Source of the DNA: Rhizophagus clarus
Taxonomy: Eukaryota; Glomeromycota; Glomeromycetes; Glomerales; Glomeraceae
NCBI GenBank assembly: GCA_015698045.1
Contig: BLAL01000313.1
Location: 558,001-622,000 of the forward strand
Direction: 5' to 3'
Length of the DNA: 64,000 nucleotides
Below the pieces are notes generated by a model. The model did not search any database. It had not been told where the DNA came from and saw nothing but the letters and a program-made list of their open reading frames with translations. The translations under genes and the position numbers were made by a program. Within the stretch, counting starts at the first letter, position 1. The number at the start of each line of letters is the position of its first letter. This document shows positions 52,178 through 63,044 of this stretch, in pieces.

Positions 52178-53995
52178 TCACGTTTCACAACTTTCCAGTA
52201 AGATTCCATTAACATAGTAGTTCGAAAAATACAGATCTCCATTGTAACTGATGATCATGCCCACAGAATATACATTTTTTTTTTCGTACCAGTAAGACCA
52301 TAAATATGCCCAAACATTTCTTAAATTATTGGTAAAGCAAAAATCATACATTTCCTTGACTGATACTTCCCAAATTTCATCACTTGAAAGAAAGTTTCCA
52401 TTAATATCTGGAATTAAAGGATGAAGATGAAAGTGTTTCTCAAGTAATGAAATAACATTCTGACGCAAATCTTTTGAACAAAAAATAAAGTTGGATTTTT
52501 TGCCTTGATTGACTACATATGAAGGATAAAATTCTATATCTATAAAGGAAAAATTTTCATTGGCTGATGATGAACTATAAGTAATAGTTTTTGGTTGCGT
52601 ATTATCTGCTAATCTTTTTTTGGAGCCTTTTTTATATGCCAAAGGCAAAGTTGTACTTTAGCCTTCGGCCAAACAATTTGAGATGCACTGATTTGCGCGA
52701 AATCCTTATCAGTAAGGAAAAATTGAATATTCTTTAAACCCTTATTATATAAAGATCGAAAAAATCCTGTTAAAATTTCTGTACGAGCCCCATCATTTTT
52801 TTTTTTGAATTATCAACAAATAAATATGCTATGGCAAACCCAGCACCATCCAATTGTCCTATAACTGCATGAAGTTCAAAACCTAAAGCATTTGTTTTGT
52901 CTATAAAAACAATATATTTTTATTAAAACATCATAAACATTAAACCATTTTTCTCGATTTGATTAGCATCTAAATAATTTGACAAATAAAAAAATTAAAA
53001 AATTTACACTTACATGTTGCATCAACAATAATTTCTTTGTTGGCCTTTAAAATATTAAAAAAAGGGGTTATAAATCCAAAATATTGTATACCAACTTCAG
53101 AACTTTGATAAAGTAATTCATAATTATATTCATGAAGCAGTATTTTCGCGGATAATAGTTGATCATTATCACGAACATACGTTTTTTTAATAAAATAAGA
53201 CCACCAAGTGTGAAATTGCTTTTGAGTTACATTTGGATGTTGTTGTTCTAATTGTTTAAAGATATCACTAGGTGTAAGATGAATATTTCTTTTTATTTCT
53301 TCTTTTATTGTGTCATTTAATCCAAATCTATCTGGTCGCTTATGAAGTAAATCATGTTTAAGATAAATTATTGCTATTTTTTTTTTCCATATTAAGTGAT
53401 ATCTTTAAAACGAAAACGCCATTACAATCAAATCGTTCAATACATTCTCTATCTCTTTGCTTATCTTGATTTTCATGTTTACAAGGTCGTTTAGCTAAAG
53501 TACAATTTTGTGAACAATAATACCACATAGTGTAATTATTTTCAGATTGGTAAGCTTTATGATAACTGAAAATAACAAATTAATTATAATACTTAGTAAA
53601 TCCAATTTTACATACTAATAAATTGTATACTTACATATAGTAATAGACATCAGCAAAACCTATTGTCTCAACAATTTTTTTTCCAATTTCCTGTAATGTA
53701 TTATCTATTGAATTTATTGATATTTTACATGAAAACTCTACTTCAGATTCGCTTTCTATGTGTTCATTGTTTCCAATTTCAAAAACCTTATCAGACAATT
53801 TTTTTTCCATTTCTTTAAGTTCTATTGGTTAACAATCATCAAAAGGTTCGTTTCAGTTTCAGCAGACTTAGTTGTATAGTAAGACTGTAAGTTTTTTTTG
53901 CCGACAATTAGAACATATTTTTGGTTGTTTTCTGGTCTTGCTAACAAACTTTTATCACATCGAATACATTGTTGTAAATTATTAGAAGCCATCAT
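52178..53995 (-). pseudogene. MULE-type transposase, degenerate
   Basis: Starts MMASNNLQQCIRCDKSLL at 53995 with a C-rich end that breaks within about 40 codons. Then come EIGKKIVETIGFADVYYYM before an intron, a WYYCSQNC.. KHENQDKQRDRECIERFDC stretch, KQFHTWWSYFIKKTYVRDN, FNILKANKEIIVDAT, and after a second intron the MULE DDE core: VIGQLDGAGFAIAYLF, DGARTEILTGFF, FLTDKDFAQI and LCLWHIKKA. The last part, 52648-52178, ends WEVSVKEMYDFCFTNNLRN. Several one-base shifts, some in A runs (for example near 52620), separate the pieces. The family, a Mutator-like transposase of these fungi, is named from motif recall. No terminal inverted repeats were found. Confidence 0.7.
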
Positions 53996-54822
53996 CTATT
54001 AGAAAAAAAAATACATTAATATGTTTATATTATATTTATTTAGAAATACACTTTTTATAAATATAATTACTATTAAGTACTGTATATTAATAAAATTTTT
54101 TTTCGCTATGTAGTTTTTAAGGTTTTCGTGATAGCTCTTATAGTTTCTTTTGTATTAAAGTTTTCGTATGTTAAAGTTATTCGTGATAGCTCTTGCAGTC
54201 TTTTTTGTGTTAAATTTTTCACAATAAATTTTCCGTTAAAGTTTTTTCGCGGTAAAGATCTTATTCTGCGGTCTGTATATTATTAACTATTTACTATATT
54301 TAGTATTTTGTTTATTTACCATATTTAGTATCAGATACACAAAAGTCACGTTACCGAAAATTTTTTGGTGGTAGTTTGCGGTATTATAAACGTGATTCTC
54401 ATTAATTGTGACAGCATCGTCCATCTACACATCCTCTTTTCATAAGTCAAGACGTTAATTTGCGCAAGATCTACATTATTCGCTAACGCTAAGTCATGTG
54501 AAATTCAACTGAAATGATCCAATCGTTTGGGTGTGACAGAAAATAATTTTTTACATTTCTTTCCTTCCCACCTTCCCGATAAATTTCAACTCCCTGTTAC
54601 TTCTTTTCGAGTCCAAGAGATATTAAAAAGTAAGAGAATCTCCAAAAAATAAAGTTCATCAGAGGTAAACTATTCTTGATCTATTTTCTATTTCCGAGCA
54701 TGGACAGATAGGACAGCCAACAATTTGATCAGTCTTATCAATCTATAATCAATCAATAAAACGATGGAGCATGAGAAATTAAAAAATTTTTGTTTTTATT
54801 CCCAAATTTTCACTTACAGAAC
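53996..54822. other. intergenic, 5' region of the Uma2 gene
   Basis: A near-duplicated phrase TTCGTGATAGCTCTT occurs at about 54125 and 54180. No gene. The promoter of the plus-strand Uma2 gene should lie near its right end. Confidence 0.45.
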
Positions 54823-55697
54823 ATGGCTGAAACACCCAAAGCTTACGACCAAGAAATAGACCTTGCTAATTTAGACCTCGAACGCTCCTATACTCTTGAA
54901 GAGTTCGAGTATATCAACAGCCGGCTGGAAAACTATACTTTGGAAATTGACGGCAAACCTGTAAACCTTTTCGAGCTTGACAAAAATGGAAAACTAGTAC
55001 CCATGCCACCAACACCATGCCGTAGAGAACAGGTAGTTGCAGAAATTGCTCGGCAGTTGGCCAACTGGAACATACAAACTCGACAAGGTGGTGGTATTAC
55101 TACATCGCAGGGTGGATATGATTTTGCCGTTGATCATAAACTGGCAATTAGGGCACCAGATGTTGCTTTTATGCCCCAACACGTAGTCTACCAGCTGACT
55201 GATGAACAGGCTTGGACCTTCCAGGGTCCTCCGTTCACCCCTACATTTGTTGTTGAAGTTGCTGATATCGGGGAGGACACAGATAATTCAAAATTCAAGG
55301 AAGCAGACAAGAGGTTTAAAGAAGAACTCATGACACAAAGCACAGTGGTCCAGCTTGGTTGGCTAATCGATCCCCAACATAAACAAATTCACATATATAG
55401 GAGGGGTAGAAGACGTAGTAGTCCTGGATGGGGAGATATTAGCGGTGAAAATGTTTTGCCAGGTTTCAAGTTGGATATATCTTTAATTGATGCAATTATT
55501 ACACTGGTACGTTACTATTCCTTATTTCTTTATTTCTATGCCATAAATTCTAATATTAATATATTTATGGGTTTATTGATCAGCCACCACCAACACCTCA
55601 AAGACCTCAAAGAATTCGACGTTGTCCTGATTGTAATAATACTTTCAATAACAATTATGAACTTATAAAACACTTAGAAAGATTCCACTTTTATTAG
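54823..55697 (+). CDS. Uma2-type (PD-(D/E)xK) nuclease fused to a C2H2-like zinc finger (265 aa)
   Basis: Exons 54823-55506 and 55584-55697; the intron of 77 nt (GTACGT...CAG) is phase 0. Residues about 10-225 follow the bacterial Uma2/DUF820 pattern: LERSYTLEEFEYINSRLENY, LVPMPPT, EIARQLANWN, SQGGYDF, RAPDVAFMP (PD motif), PTFVVEVADI (the E of ExK-like), a Lys-rich helix (FKEADKRFKEEL), and LGWLIDPQHKQIHIYRRG. In bacteria this fold is a nuclease-like domain frequent in cyanobacteria; presence in a fungus points to transfer, which is inference. Exon 2 adds a Pro-rich linker and CPDC-x12-H-x4-H at the very end, a single zinc finger. The start at 54823 avoids a hydrophobic upstream extension. 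GC is higher than around it. Likely expressed and intact; its target is unknown. Confidence 0.9.
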
Positions 55698-56001
55698 GAT
55701 CAAAGAATAATTATTTAATGATAATATAATTATAACTACATATTTTAAAATGTAATAAGCAAAAAGCATGAATTGTAAATGTAGAATAAATCATAATATT
55801 TGCATATATGTTAAAGAATTCTGGAATCTTTGCATTTCAGGTGACCTGATCTATTTTTATATCACGATATATTAGCTGAAAGTAAAGATTAGCCAGATTA
55901 TTATTATATCACTTTACATATGTAAAAATACATCACAGTACAATATCGGAAAAAAAATTCTTACCGAATGAATAGGGACTGTGCGATGTTGGATTTGCAT
56001 G

Positions 56002-56446
56002 TCATGTCTCCGGCCACACTTTTATCATATCAATAAAACAATATTCGGCATGGATATTTTTTCCAGAAATCATTATTTCGCATATGAAATTGGGGGTATC
56101 TACACTAATCATGAAGTCATTTTTATATTTATGCAGAGGATAACGCAATGACAAAATGCAGTGCGTAATTGCTTGTGCGATCACTGCTGATGATATCAAT
56201 ATGGACCCAATCAGCAACACACGAAGTAGAAATATTTATGAAGTACAACCAGGATGCAACAAAGCCTTGAAACAATTGCGTTAAATATATTAAAATACCT
56301 CCCAGAGGACATTCTTTGTGAAGAGCAAGATTTTCATTAATTAAATCCAACAATACTATCCCAGAATATGGGCCATGTGGAGAGTGTAATATCCCCATTT
56401 GGTCAAAAGACCCACCTAGATCGCTCATTTTAAATATCTGTGGCAA
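56002..56446 (-). pseudogene. unrecognised hydrophobic protein, frameshifted
   Basis: The minus strand from ATG 56446 reads MPQIFKMSDLGGSFDQMG, then GGILIYLTQLFQGFVASWLY. One base shift near 56217 moves it into LLIGSILISSAVIAQAITH, ending with a stop at 56002. Together it looks like one protein of about 145 residues with two hydrophobic segments. I do not know the family. A one-base error or a pseudogene would explain it. Confidence 0.4.
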
Positions 56447-56639
56447 TATGATCCATCGGACTTGTGCAAAAGCAATGTATAAGATGGAACATTACTTTGC
56501 TCATGTGGCATGGCATCCATTATTACCTTTCCAATACAGCATAGTTGATTATAGTGGTAGATAAAAGAGCAGCATTTCAGAATCTGACAGACCCTCTCTT
56601 ATTAATCTTAGAAACTTGGATATAATATACTAAAAAGTC

Positions 56640-56815
56640 TCAAAGATAAAACTATTAGCGATATTGATTTCCCAGATCTAGGTTCATGCTCCACATTTGA
56701 CAATGATATTTTAATGACCCCTCCCAAGGCATCCTCATATCTCACATGTGGTCATAGATTCTGTATCAAAAAAAAACTTCTTCTTGGCACTCCAAGCACA
56801 TGTCCAGGCAAAAGT
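56640..56815 (+). pseudogene. RING-finger fragment
   Basis: Reads DIDFPDLGSCSTFDNDIL, then SSYLTCGHRFC and KKLLLGTPSTCP. The TCGHRFC...TCP pattern is the second half of a RING finger as in the family's other genes. The first CxxC is degraded and no complete frame exists. Confidence 0.45.
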
Positions 56816-57269
56816 TTTTTTCACATTTTTCCCATTTATTTTCAAGTAGATCAATTGCCACTTTTGTAATTCAAATCATAATATTGCTAAAATGTAAAGC
56901 ACATTCATTTTGAATATAATGTAATAAAATAAAAAATTATATTAATTTTTTTGTTTGGTTAAAAAATGAAATGATTCACATTGATCATTAGTAGTTCTTA
57001 TATTTATTGCACAACAAGATCTTGCTGGAGAGTAGTTAGAAAGTGGGCTTTTTGGAGCCAAATTTTCGACCACTTATATGATAACATAACATATGGTAAC
57101 TCTCCTACTGTAGAGACATTTTTTGACCCCATAATTCTTCTGCTCATATGACCACATATTACATGGTTACTATATGTCTACATATACATCCACACATACA
57201 TGTCACACATCCTCGTTTATATATACATGTCCACACATACCCATCCACTTGCTTATTGTTATATAAAAA

Positions 57270-57330
57270 ATGAAAGCACCTCTGAGGGTTGCCTATGGCA
57301 ATCCACCATCCCCCTCATCTGCTTTCATAC
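57270..57330. repeat. nested inverted repeat
   Basis: ATGAAAGCA and TGCTTTCAT flank a perfect 13-bp palindrome TTGCCTATGGCAA, so the segment can fold into a nested hairpin. Function unknown. Confidence 0.5.
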
Positions 57331-57339
57331 TTTAACAAC

Positions 57340-57545
57340 ACTCTTGCCTACTCATATCTGACTACATATATATATGACTACACTTTTAACATTTACGTGA
57401 CCACATTCATGACTACTTTTTCATGCCTGACTACATTTATGACTTTATGTGACCACATTTTTACGAAACCACATTTACGTGACTCCATTTACATGCCACA
57501 TTTACATGACTCCATTTACATATGACTACATTTATGTAATCCTAC
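57340..57545 (+). repeat. degenerate ATGACTACATTT minisatellite
   Basis: About fifteen degenerate units of TGACYACATTTA type (for example ATGACTACATTT, GTGACCACATTC, ATGACTCCATTT) follow one another. A related ACACATACATGTCCAC-rich stretch precedes it at 57180-57250. Confidence 0.7.
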
Positions 57546-57628
57546 TCATTTTTGACTGATTACTTTTCCAAATTACAGGTCAATGGTCCTATGTAAGCTA
57601 GTTATAGGGACAACTCATTTAAAATAGT

Positions 57629-57853
57629 TTGCCAGTATGCCTTGTTAATGGTTATTTAAAGGAACGAGAGAGTACTGCACTCAAAATGAATATTGTGGGA
57701 TGCATTCTTTCGCCATTAAACGAAGAAGTACTAAGCCTCCCTCTCCTTTATGGCGATGCCGGAACAAATTTAATTACACATTTATGTATTCCATATGGTC
57801 AGTATAATGAAATAATGAGACTTTGGCGTGAAAGACATTTAATAATCAATTAA
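57629..57853 (+). pseudogene. Cys-rich zinc-ribbon-like relic, copy 1
   Basis: DNA aligns with 60114-60330 (shared GTGGGATG-ATT/ATG-TT-C-CATTAAACGAAGAAGTACTA, the C-rich stretch after it, and the AATTAATTAATTTTTTG end), but frames are scrambled. A 15-bp inverted repeat around ATAGTAAAAAATTCGAT follows at 57896-57953. Probably transposon debris. Confidence 0.45.
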
Positions 57854-58298
57854 TTAATTTTTTGCGAATATATTATGCAACTGCAAGATAACTGCTATAG
57901 TAAAAAATTCGATACTTTATTTTATAATCGAAAAAAATTTTTTACTATGATAGTTGTAAATCTTCAAATGTATCAAATGTCTAAGAATAAAATTATAACA
58001 TTATACTTGATCTCTCACAAAGTTCAAAATAAAAATAAAAAACCAGAAGAATTATATTCTGAATATTTTCAATTTTAAATAGCTGTGTTTATTTACTTTC
58101 ATCTATAATAAAAAATAATAAAATAATTGATTAGTTAAAATTTAATAGATCAAAAATATTACATGCAAAATTAATTACCTTTAGAATCAAGTTTAGTAAA
58201 ATCAACTCATAAAGATTCTATTTTAAATATTAGTTGTTAGCATTGTAAAATTAGATTCTAATCATATATTAAATTATATGTTTACCTGAATCCTCTGT
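57854..58298. other. intergenic, with a hairpin at 57896-57953
   Basis: ATAGTAAAAAATTCGAT is followed after about 13 bases by ATCGAAAAAAATTTTTTACTAT, giving a long AT stem. Nothing else supported. Confidence 0.45.
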
Positions 58299-59701
58299 TC
58301 AAAGTAGAGGATTTATAAGTCTACCCGTGTAAACTGCTTGAGAATGTGCCATATGTGAGAGTATACAAGTGGATGATGATGTTGACTGAACTGTTAATGA
58401 TGACTTTTTGTTAATTTTATTAGCTTCATTAGCTTCTATGACTTGTTTGTAGATTGCAGAATCTGTTTTATTATAATCGATAGCATGATATAAATCCCAT
58501 ATTGACCTGAGTAATTCATCTGCTTTAGGTCGTTTTAAAGGGTCTGTATCCCAACATTGATTAATTATATTAAAAAGTAGTTGAGGAATTTTATAATTAG
58601 ATTTTGGTCTTAATCCATTGCAAATTCGCAATTTTAAAAGATTTTCATCTACATCATGATAAGGAAGCAATCCTGTACAAATTTCATATGCAATAATTCC
58701 AAATCCATAAATATCACTTGCTTGAGTATATTCTTTTCCTCTTAAAACTTCTGGAGCTATATATGGTAGTACTCCATATATTACTTTATTACTATCCTGA
58801 GAAGTTTTTACATTTGCTGGTTGGCATAATCCTAAATCAGTAATATAAACATATTCATCAAAATTACTTAAAACCATTCATAAAATAGGATTAATTCATC
58901 ATGATTTTCATTGTGGAAATATATTAAGACTATATGCAATACATTGTAAACCATACAACTTTTTCTTCCAGTCCAGTGAAAAGAAATTGTTACTTAAATG
59001 TTGTCTTAAACTCCCTTTTTTTAATTGCATCACCATCATAAAATTATTCGTTTTTGGATTTTTGGTAATACCGAAACAACGAGCTACCCAACTATTACTA
59101 ACTAAAATAGTTGACTCGACCTTAAAAAAAAAAATATAGTCAGTTAAATATGTATAAAGGTTAATAAACTAAAATGTATAAGATAATATTATACTTCTTT
59201 TAAAATATCGGCTGTAATTTCTTGTGATGAGTTATGTAACCATTTTAAAGCGACTCTTGTTTTACCATTTCGTTTCATTTGACCTTTTCTATAATTCCAA
59301 TCCATAAATCCATCTTTCCAAATTGCTTTATAAGTAGTTCCAAATCCTCCTTTTGCTAAATAATCAATATCTTCGAATTTATCATATTCAATCCACTCTA
59401 TAATTTCTCTAAAATTTTTAGCTTTTAATTGTGCTTTTTGAATAAATTCATCAACGTCATGATTTCTACTCGTCCAATTTTTGAAATTTTGTCGATAATG
59501 TTTAGAATTACAAGATCGACAATAATATTTATCAGTCATAGGCTGCTTACATGTTTCACATAAACCATACTCTTTATAACGGGTTTTTAATTCTTTATCT
59601 AATATCAGTTTATCAATTAACGATTCTTGTTCTTCAGTCAAAAAATGACTAAAATATTTTATTTGCTCAATTACGTCATCACTTAGTTTAACTTCATCCA
59701 T
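58299..59701 (-). pseudogene. protein kinase with an inverted catalytic-loop segment
   Basis: Exon 1, 59701-59195: MDEVKLSDDVIEQ, two-part Cys knuckle (CETCKQP, YYCRSC), FKNWTSRN, EWIEYDKFEDIDY, AKGGFGTTYKAIW and VALKWL. Intron GT-AG. Exon 2 starts at 59120 (VESTILVSNSWVARCFGIT), runs through the hinge to CIAYS at 58930, then meets a stop. The C-lobe resumes in frame at 58877 (NFDEYVYITDLGLCQPAN, APEVLRG, complete). Between them, bases 58878-58929 read the missing catalytic loop (HKIGLIHHDFHCGNILR) only on the plus strand. Turning those 52 bases round restores one continuous frame. As it stands the kinase is split and inactive. The last residues end at a TGA shortly before a conserved donor. 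Confidence 0.85.
58878..58929 (+). other. micro-inverted 52-bp segment encoding a kinase catalytic loop
   Basis: Plus-strand reading gives HKIGLIHHDFHCGNIL, while the gene around it is on the minus strand. 58930-59120 contributes 191 nt (phase 2) and the segment 52 nt, so the flipped version is exactly in frame with the ATG-containing codon at 58877. Breakpoints could shift by a few bases because both ends carry similar TC...GA sequence. Confidence 0.8.
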
Positions 59702-60104
59702 TTAATAAATTATTTTTTGAACAGGAAATTTGTAATTAATTCGCATGTAAAGTATGAAAGAAAAAAAAAAATGGGGAAACATTTATATTAGAAAATGTTA
59801 CAATGATTTCATGATCAGCAACGAAATTGTTAAAAAGAAGACTAGTTAAAATACACAGAGGAAACACAACAGTATTGATCAGCAATTATAATAGGAAAGA
59901 TTAACAATGAAATAGTTAGTTAATGTAGGTATTTTATTGTCACTGTGGTTCGTTCGATATATAATATATAATAGCTACTCATACAGTACTTGTTTACCCA
60001 TACCCGACTTCCTATATAAATCTGTCTACATATTCCCATTTACTCTTACCTGTCTTCTCTTTAAGCATTTGAAATATGCTCTAGTACATATAAGCTAAGT
60101 ATAT
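59702..60104. other. intergenic, 5' side of the kinase
   Basis: Nothing supported; TATA-like runs occur (ATATATAATATATAATAG near 59957). Confidence 0.4.
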
Positions 60105-60326
60105 ATGATGCCGTGTCATTGGTTAATTAAGGGGACAAAAGATTTTTGCACTCGTCCCACAAAAAATGAGTACTGTGGGATGTATGTTTTTGTCATTAAA
60201 CGAAGAAGTACTACGCCCCCTTCTCCTTGTATTTCTTGTGGTTGTGGACCAACTCGATTACACGACTATGTGTTCATTGTGGCCAATATAAAGCTCATTC
60301 TAGACTACGCTGTAAAAGACAATTGA
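60105..60326 (+). pseudogene. Cys-rich zinc-ribbon-like protein of a transposon, copy 2
   Basis: Reads CHWLIKGTKDFCTRPTKNEY, then CGMYVFVIKRRSTTPPSPC, then ISCGCGPT with regular CxxC spacing before it shifts. It matches the scrambled copy at 57629 and precedes the polymerase remnant by about 300 bp, so it likely belonged to the same mobile element. Confidence 0.45.
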
Positions 60327-60399
60327 TGGCTAATTAATTAATTTTTTGAAAGATTAATTTTGCAATTGAATATATAGTGTGTTTATTAACTGATAAAAA

Positions 60400-60611
60400 A
60401 TGAGTAGTTTATTGGGTTCTATCTTTGGTACTCTCGGCTCTCTCTTTGGCAACTTCCTGATAATGACGACCACTTGGTCAATGAGTCTTCAGTTGGGCAA
60501 GCCCTGGATCACGAGGATAGTGGTTCATCCAGCGAATACAATACTGCTCCCATATTTCTTCTTCTACTAATTGGTATTCTGCTTCTAGGGTGCGTTCTGC
60601 TTCTTTTCTAG
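60400..60611 (+). pseudogene. small single-pass membrane protein of the element, frameshifted
   Basis: Starts MSSLLGSIFGTLGSLFGNF (Gly/Leu-rich hydrophobic). After one base shift near 60455 it continues acidic (DNDDHLVNESSVGQ, DHEDSGSSSEY) and ends in a membrane helix, APIFLLLIGILLLGCVLLLF, with a stop at 60609. About 70 residues in total. Its function is unknown. Position between the zinc-ribbon and polymerase remnants suggests an element-encoded gene. Confidence 0.45.
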
Positions 60612-61640
60612 AGTAGAATCAAAAAGTAATGAAGTTGAGTTTTTTGATGGAACAACTCAATGGATAGGAACAAAGAATGAATTTTCTGACTTATCCCGAG
60701 ATTGGTTCTTCATTCAAGTAGACAAGAATGAAACATTAGAAGAGGCCCATAAAAGGTATTTAGATGAATCTATCGCCATTTCGCATAAAAGTCACAGTCT
60801 TATTGACATGCGCAAAACTGGTATCTATTCTGCTACATCATTACGTTTATTTCAGGATGTTACTAATGGCTTAATTAAAAGTGAGAGTTTATCTGTTGAA
60901 GACGAACTTTGGACCTCAAAGGCATCTACTGGTTCGATGAACCTTATGAAGGTAATGCAAGACAATATGACGTTAATGAATTTTATCCATCCATTTTATT
61001 GCAGAAAGGAGTTAAATGACCTATAGCAAGATGTTCATTTAAAACTTTTTCATTTCTTGGTAAAAAAATTACCGTATGGCATTTATTGTGTAATTATAGA
61101 AGGTTTACCTAAAAAAGTGCGGCTCAATGTTCAAAACTATTTAGATATGACCAAGAGGAGTATTATACACATTATGACAGAGAAATCACAAGGCAAAATG
61201 GTCTAAAAGTAAATTTATTAAATGCAAATCCTAATGCTTTCGTTTTTAACCAACATAATTTAATGGATGGAGAACAATTAATTATTCGCTAATTGGGCAA
61301 GAGAACTTATCGAAATAAAACGAGAGAAAGGAATCGCAGGTAAAGTAGCAAAGGAATTATTAGCTTCATTATGGGGCATATTATACGAAAATCCTCGAAA
61401 AAATGGGAAAGAGGGCCCTCATCGACGCATGAAGCCAATTATTTTAGCCCTGGGACGTAAAACGAGAACAGAAATTATCAAACCTATAAGTGACCATATA
61501 AAACGTATTCATACTGATGGTCTTATTATAGCAAATAGAATTGATATTAATTTACGGGTAGGATCAAACAAAGGAGAATTAAAATGTGAAAAGATGGGTG
61601 CGTTATTGTAAAAATTCTATTAATGATAGGTGGAGTAATA
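60609..61640 (+). pseudogene. family-B DNA polymerase of protein-primed type (Maverick/Polinton-like), degenerate
   Basis: Three palm-motif regions survive in the right order but in different frames. Motif A is DVNEFYPSIL (60969-60998). The Lys helix is GKVAKELLASLWG (61338-61376). Motif C is IHTDGL (61507-61524) in place of DTD. Upstream are WIGTKNEFSDLSRDWFFIQ and DMRKTGIYSATSLRLFQD. Between motifs A and B are ITVWHLLCNYR-type remnants and further stops. After motif C comes VGSNKGELKCEKMG. The HTDG variant is typical of polymerases of this element group (family recall). At least two frameshifts and several stops exclude activity. Confidence 0.7.
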
Positions 61641-62220
61641 CAGAAGAATTATCCATTAATTCCCTAGACAAACGAGACGAAAGAAAAAAAATAATTCTAC
61701 CCAATGAAATAATTTCTCTAATATCGGGTTTTTGTGACAAATTGCCGCTGCTGTTTCTTAATAAGCAATGGAATGCAAATATATGCCGAATACTATGGAA
61801 TGATATAAAGTTAAAGGGTATAGCAGGTGTTAAATTCATGTCAATTTTCGACGCAAATGTAAAACAATTTTCATGTAATTTTATAACATCTATAAAATCT
61901 GGGAGGTAAAAAAACGAAATACTATCTTGCCTTATATTTTCAAAGCATATTTAAATTTAAAGCATTTGTTCTTGATTGAATGTAGTCATTGCCTAGTAAA
62001 TAATAAAATTATATTTGAATCATTAGTAGAATGTAAAAATTTAAAGTCCTTTGGAATATTAGGAACAAAACGAGTAAGCTCTAACGTAATGTTAAAAATT
62101 CCGATTCTATGTTCCAGTTTAGAAAAGCTAGTAATTATTTATTGTACACGAGTAAATGAAGAATCAATAGTTAAAATGAGAAATTCATATCCGTTACTTA
62201 AAATAGAGGGAGATTACTGA
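61640..62220 (+). pseudogene. F-box/LRR-like fragment
   Basis: Reads ILPNEIISLISGFCDKLPLL (F-box-like start), WNANICRILWNDIKL, then, after a shift near 61910, LKHLFLIECSHCLVN, LVECKNLKSFGILG and LEKLVIIYCTRVNEESI, which are leucine-rich repeats. No in-frame ATG precedes the F-box part, which runs straight out of the polymerase remnant. This suggests insertion, or a chimeric pseudogene. F-box/LRR proteins are abundant in these genomes. Confidence 0.45.
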
Positions 62221-62803
62221 TGAAGAACGCTCTCAGGAGTAGTTCAACACCATCATTAACAAGTAAGAGTTCCTCTCTAACAAACCTACGTTCAGGTCCA
62301 TCAAGTAATTTGTAAAGGACTGGTTGATTTTTTTGTACACGAACTCCTCCAATATTATAAATTTCAGGACTCCAATTCATATCTGTGTCTCTTCTTTTCG
62401 GTCCACCTTCAAGCTCACCATGCTCAAGAAGATAACGAGCATTATCTCTGTAGAACAGACGTGGTTCATCATACCTAATTGGTTTATTATATTTACATGA
62501 AGGTTTAGCATAAACTTCTTTTTTATTGTTTTTGCAGGTGTCATACCAATAAATCTCGTAACAGAGTTATTAAATTTTTCATCTTCTAAATGAAGGTATT
62601 TGACCCAACTTCTACATTGTTTTCAGGAAGTCTAGTTTCAACTGCTTCCTGCATAAGAAAAAAGTGTTTCTCCGCAATTAAGTGATCACGTTCGATAATG
62701 CTAACACCTCATTTAGATTTTGCATACTGTATTTTCACACCATGATTAGACAATAATTCTTTACATTTACCCATACTCATCAACAATTAATAATTTAGGC
62801 CCA
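62198..62803 (-). pseudogene. retroviral-type integrase C-terminal part (Maverick/Polinton-like), degenerate
   Basis: Minus-strand frames spell LLIVDEYG, LLSNHGVKIQYAKSK, GVSIIERDHLIAEKHFF, then LEDEKFNNSVTRFIGMTPAK, RYDEPRLFYRDNARYLLEHG, NWSPEIYNIGGVRVQKNQP, VLYKLLDGPERRFVREELL. The order (core end with ER...E, the GMTPA loop, then the chromodomain-like NWSPEIY...PVLYKL..REEL) is that of Polinton integrases. Frames break at least three times. It runs towards the polymerase remnant on the other strand. Confidence 0.65.
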
Positions 62804-63044
62804 GTAAAAAATAGCCAGAAAATCCTTTCTTTGTGTTAACTTATTGTTTATTATTGTTTAAATGATTTTCTTCTTTTTTTTTTTTAGAAAAAAAATATAA
62901 TTTTTTCAAGCTCACGAATGTTTATTTTTGTGACTGATAAAATTTTTCTATTATTAAAAGGAGGGTTAATTTACTAATTGTATTAAAATTTTATAAATTT
63001 ATAAAACATGATAATCAAGGGAAATATATATATTATAGTATGAG

